DNA of 10,549 bases from Thermomucor indicae-seudaticae (lineage: Eukaryota; Mucoromycota; Mucoromycetes; Mucorales; Lichtheimiaceae), in assembly GCA_000787465.1 (NCBI GenBank), contig JSYX01000887.1:1-10549 (forward strand). Reading direction: 5' to 3'. Positions 7,447-10,549 of this stretch are shown here, piece after piece; within the stretch, counting starts at the first letter, position 1; the number at the start of each line of letters is the position of its first letter. The position numbers were made by a program, and so were the translations under genes. The notes under the pieces were generated by a model. It did not search any database. It was given only the letters and a program-made list of their open reading frames with translations, and had not been told where the DNA came from.

Positions 7447-7598
7447 GGTTCGGGATAAACCCCGCGGACGGGGCTTTTCTTCTTTTGCGTTCCACGGATA
7501 TTATTAGGAAAGATCTATTTCCTGATTTTCACGGTAAGCATGCAGTAGTTGCATGTTTGTTGGGTTGGGAAAATTCACGGATTGAAATAGCCCAAGAA
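7447..7598. promoter_or_regulatory. NST1 upstream region, possibly bidirectional, with CCCCG-N4-CGGGG inverted motif
   Basis: It contains ccccg-cgga-cgggg at 7460-7473, a perfect 5-bp-arm inverted repeat of the kind bound by fungal dimeric zinc-cluster factors (an analogy, not a match to a named site). In-frame sequence upstream of the NST1 ATG is open back to 7485 but has no earlier ATG, so it is treated as 5' leader. Confidence 0.3.
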
Positions 7599-10445
7599 AT
7601 GACGGCGATTCCAAAGTCGAAACGAAAGAAAAGACCGGTCTCGAAACGCACCTTGCAGCGAAGCGTAAGCGAAGAACATGCTCCACATACTACTACTACT
7701 CCCGTTCAGCAGCAACAGCAGCAGCAACAGAAGCAACAGAAAAAGAAGAAAAAGAAAAGCAAGACGTAATGAATTTCGCCATTTTGGCTTGAAAGAAAAA
7801 AAAAGATTAACCGAGTTGTTTAGTACGAAGACGACGGAATCGGATGAGATTTGGACAACTACCAGTACGGCCGAAGAACGAGAACGGATACGTAATTTCT
7901 GGCTTCAGCTCGGTGAAGAAGAACGTCGGTCACTCGTGAAGATTGAAAAAGAGGCCGTGTTGCGTAAAATGAAGGAGCAGCAACGACATAGCTGTAATTG
8001 TTCGGTTTGTGGTAAAAAGAGGTAAAAAGGGATGACACAAGGGGATGCGGAATAAGGGGCTTATATTGCGTGCTGGGTCAGGACGGCCATTGAAGATGAA
8101 CTGGAAGTGCTTTACGATGCGTATTATGAAGAACTTGAGCAGTACGCCAATAATCAGAAACAATCGACCAAGGAGACTAGCTACAGTGACCTGTTTAATG
8201 AACGGCAAGAGGAGGACGACGACGAGGAGGAGGAGGAAGATGAATATGAAGACGATGAAGAAGAATATGATGATGTCGGCAACAAACGGCTTAGTTTTGG
8301 GGACAGTCTAACGGTCAAGGGTAGATAAAAACTGTCGAGTATGATCGACGGCTAAGTTTAATGCCATGTCGTGTGTATGTGATAGGTGGTGTTCTGACAG
8401 TAGCGGATGATTTGCTAAAGAACGACGGGAAGCGATTCCTGGATATGATGGAGCAGTTAGCGGAAAGGAGGATCAAGAAGGAAGAGGAGGCGAGCATCGA
8501 CCAGAGCAATGATTACGATGATGAAGAAGACGAGTACGACGAGACAGATGAGGAAGAGGTATTTTGGCACACACAAGGAACCCGCCATCTTGTGGCATAC
8601 CTATAAAGTGGGGCAAATATAGGAATTGCGTTCGGAGGAGCGACGGATGCGGAAAGGGCGCCAAATGTTCCAAATGTTTGCTGCGCGAATGTTTGAGCAA
8701 CGGGTTTTGGCGGCCTACCGAGAGAGTGTCGCACGTGAACGACAACAACGGTTGCTTCAAGAATTAGAAGAAGAGGACAGACTTCGTGAAGAGCGAGAAC
8801 AACGAAGACAACGAGAAAAGGAGAAAAAGAGGGATAAGAAACGGTAATCCTCTCCCCTCCCCCAATCCAGCGAGCGTCTTTAGGTCTGCAATCGCTGAAC
8901 TTGTTTCCCCGTTAGTCAGCTGAAGAAGCTCAAAGAAGAAGAGCGGTTAGCAAAGGAAGCACAGCGAAAGGCCGAAGAAGAAGCGGCACGGCTCGAGAGG
9001 GAAAAAAAGTTGGAGCAAGAACGTCAAGAAAGAGAAAAGGAGCGGCGGAAACGTGAAGAAGAACGGCGGCGGAAAGAAGAGGAGAGGATTCGCCGTGAAG
9101 AGGAGAAGAAACGACGGTTAAAGGAAGAGAAAGAACGTCTTGAACGCGAAGAGAAGGAGCGTCGTGAGCGCGAAGAGAAGGAACGCCGTGAACGCGAGGA
9201 GAAGGAGAAGGAGCGTCGTGAACGCGAATTGAAAGAAAGAGAAATGCAAGAGCAGAAGGAACGTGAAAAAGCATTGAAGCACACACCCGATACAGAGTCC
9301 TCCAAAAAAAACAACGTACCTATCACTCATAATAATGATAGCCCATCCTCCAGTTCCGAAGCCCACCGATCAGTAGAGGTTGATGAAGCCCACCGACAGA
9401 AAACGCTGATAGAAGCTTTGATGGGCAATTCCGTCACTCAATCAAGTCCTGTTGTGAGCAAATTACATTATGATCCATTATCAGAAGGTGCAAGTCTAGG
9501 TTTACCATTACCTTTAGACACTTATCAAGGCTCATCACCCAAACTGTCACTGCTTGATCCATGTAAGGCCAGGATACGTAACTAGATAGATATGAATGTG
9601 CGCTAAGTTTTTTCTTTCCAGATTCACCTAGAAAGACCGCAGACGGTTTAGGAAGACCCGTGCTCCCTATTGGATGCAATCGCCCAGAAAAGGCACCCGG
9701 AGGACGTGCGGTTGCACCCATTGCACCACCGAGCAACAGCAGTAATGGACGTCGGGCATCCTCTGCAGGACCTATTGGCAGTCCGGTCCGTAGTAGTAAT
9801 AGCATCACAAAGACCTCGGAACATTCGTTCTTCTCAGACTTTTTGTTCGGTAAAGCAAATCCGGACCAGGATACCAGTAACGGCCGGTCATTAAGTCGAC
9901 GATTTTCCACTGATACCCCTCAGACGAACTGGACAAACGGTAAGAGATGAAAGTAATTGATGACTCGAGAGACATTGAATATTGATCTCTTGCGACTATT
10001 CAGGCTGGACAGCTTCATCTGTGCTTTCGGACGATATACATGGTAGACTTTTCGGTGATGCTTTGGTAAATCAAACCCTCCATTACACACACACACACAC
10101 ACACAGACAAACTCACATACAACATGTTTATAGCCCGATCGTAATATCAAGATAATAGAGAGAGCCAAACTGGCCTACGTAAAGCTGGACGCGCTGATGA
10201 GCCAGCAGAGAACGCCACGATTACCATTCCATACACTGGCGCAGTTACATCGGATGATGACCGATTTGTACAACGATATCCAAGTGGATATTCGCGAGTT
10301 TTATCAGATCTTGACAACCCAAACCATGTTTTTTCAATGTCTACACGACCCGAAACATGGCGTTCTTGTCCGGTATCTTCCATCATCATCAGCCCCTCTT
10401 ACTTTCTCACATTTACACCAAACCCCATTGTTTAATGGCTTGTAA
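7599..10445 (+). CDS. NST1: NST1-family stress/salt-tolerance protein, 9 exons, 775 aa as modelled
   Basis: NST1 is known in yeast as a negative factor in salt tolerance; its biochemical role is unclear. Model: 7599-7765, 7806-8021, 8082-8320, 8386-8558, 8623-8843, 8916-9562, 9622-9939, 10004-10065, 10161-10445; all phases agree. Residues 1-55 are basic with a Gln8 run (37-44) and Lys tract. Family core: [20 protein letters not shown] (from 71), [15 protein letters not shown], Cys119-x-Cys121-xx-Cys124, then [18 protein letters not shown], followed by an acidic stretch. [20 protein letters not shown] and [20 protein letters not shown] are also NST1-like. A long Glu/Arg/Lys coiled-coil helix spans roughly 270-460. 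The end is a Ser/Pro-rich linker plus a conserved-looking C-terminal module ([12 protein letters not shown] to [11 protein letters not shown]). Length is shorter than the yeast protein. Uncertain points: the 40-nt first intron, the last junction (several overlapping AG acceptors), and the end at 10445. Confidence 0.9.
9145..9200 (+). repeat. 24-bp tandem repeat in the NST1 coiled coil
   Basis: Copies at 9145-9168 and 9169-9192, and a partial third from 9193, each encode REEKERRE. Synonymous differences (GAG/GAA, CGT/CGC) separate the copies, so the duplication is not brand new. It extends an Arg/Glu helix in register, since eight residues approximate a heptad. Confidence 0.65.
10085..10105 (+). 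repeat. (AC)n microsatellite inside NST1 intron 8
   Basis: An uninterrupted 21-nt AC dinucleotide run lies in the intron 10066-10160, which at 95 nt is the longest intron of the gene. The repeat probably accounts for the extra length and may vary between strains. Confidence 0.85.
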
Positions 10446-10549
10446 TAACCCCCACCCTTGTAATTTGGCATATCCTGAACAACAGACTTGCAAATTCCTC
10501 ATTATCAATAACAAGCTACAACAAAGCAAACGGTTTGCTCTAGACTGAC
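10446..10549. other. NST1 3' flank, no feature seen
   Basis: AT- and C-rich sequence follows the modelled stop. No polyadenylation signal, RNA gene or new coding frame could be supported. If NST1 has a further exon, it would begin here or beyond the window. Confidence 0.3.

Noticed and set aside
8002..8021. Resemblance between the NST1 CNCSVCG motif and the transposase CKCSVC motif, suggesting domestication
   Set aside because: Only a short cysteine motif is shared; the surrounding sequence differs, and the NST1 core is an ancient conserved fungal segment.
9024..9366. Long minus-strand frames rich in Ser/Arg/Phe opposite NST1
   Set aside because: They are reverse readings of the GAR/CGN-rich coiled-coil codons, where stop codons are depleted by composition.
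9434..9910. 158-codon minus-strand open frame opposite NST1 exons 6 and 7
   Set aside because: It crosses a well-supported intron (9563-9621) of the sense gene, and its sequence shows no recognisable domain.
10357..10548. Plus-strand open frame overlapping the NST1 end
   Set aside because: It overlaps the last NST1 exon in another frame, is His/Cys/Asn-biased and has no family resemblance.
1..10549. tRNA, rRNA, CRISPR array, prokaryotic defence operon or viral genes
   Set aside because: No cloverleaf, rRNA segment, spaced direct-repeat array or matching protein motif was seen on either strand.

Overview
This is a piece of a eukaryotic, fungal genome. The two conserved genes carry many short GT-AG introns of 40 to 95 nt, several with recognisable branch-point sequences. 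Protein wording (Rab GDI, NST1, a basidiomycete/zygomycete-style Tnp2 transposase) suggests an early-diverging filamentous fungus, most likely Mucoromycota. That placement is an inference from protein resemblance and intron style, not a phylogeny.

Layout. Positions 1-1855 are the right-hand end of a CACTA/EnSpm-type (CMC superfamily) DNA transposon. Its Tnp2-like transposase starts at 1379 on the minus strand and runs off the left edge. The element appears to end at 1855 with the sequence CAGTG (CACTG read inward), next to a cluster of seven RGGAACG repeats in both orientations. Positions 1856-2560 are decayed, coding-like plus-strand sequence that the element seems to have landed in. It also holds a 14-bp duplication around a T-tract insert. 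A single-exon minus-strand gene (2747-4012) encodes a 421-aa protein with a possible WWE-like N-terminal domain, a basic nuclear-localisation-like patch, and long low-complexity Ser/Thr, acidic and Ala tracts. Positions 4013-5226 are a divergent promoter region with one unexplained open frame at 4748-5125.

Positions 5227-6880 hold a complete six-exon Rab GDP-dissociation inhibitor gene (450 aa). Its first coding exon is only the ATG. Positions 6881-7598 are intergenic apart from a 71-aa minus-strand open frame at 7231-7446 and a perfect 20-bp palindrome. Positions 7599-10445 hold a nine-exon NST1-family gene (775 aa as modelled), and the last 104 bases show no feature.

The host genes do not form a pathway. 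GDI recycles Rab GTPases in vesicle traffic, NST1 is a stress/salt-tolerance-linked protein, and the 2747-4012 protein looks like a nuclear regulator. The transposon end and the decayed sequence beside it are the accessory part. I see no prokaryotic operon, CRISPR array, tRNA or rRNA. No clearly new multi-gene system is visible; the least explained items are the WWE-like protein, the small 7231-7446 frame and the target sequence beside the CACTA end.
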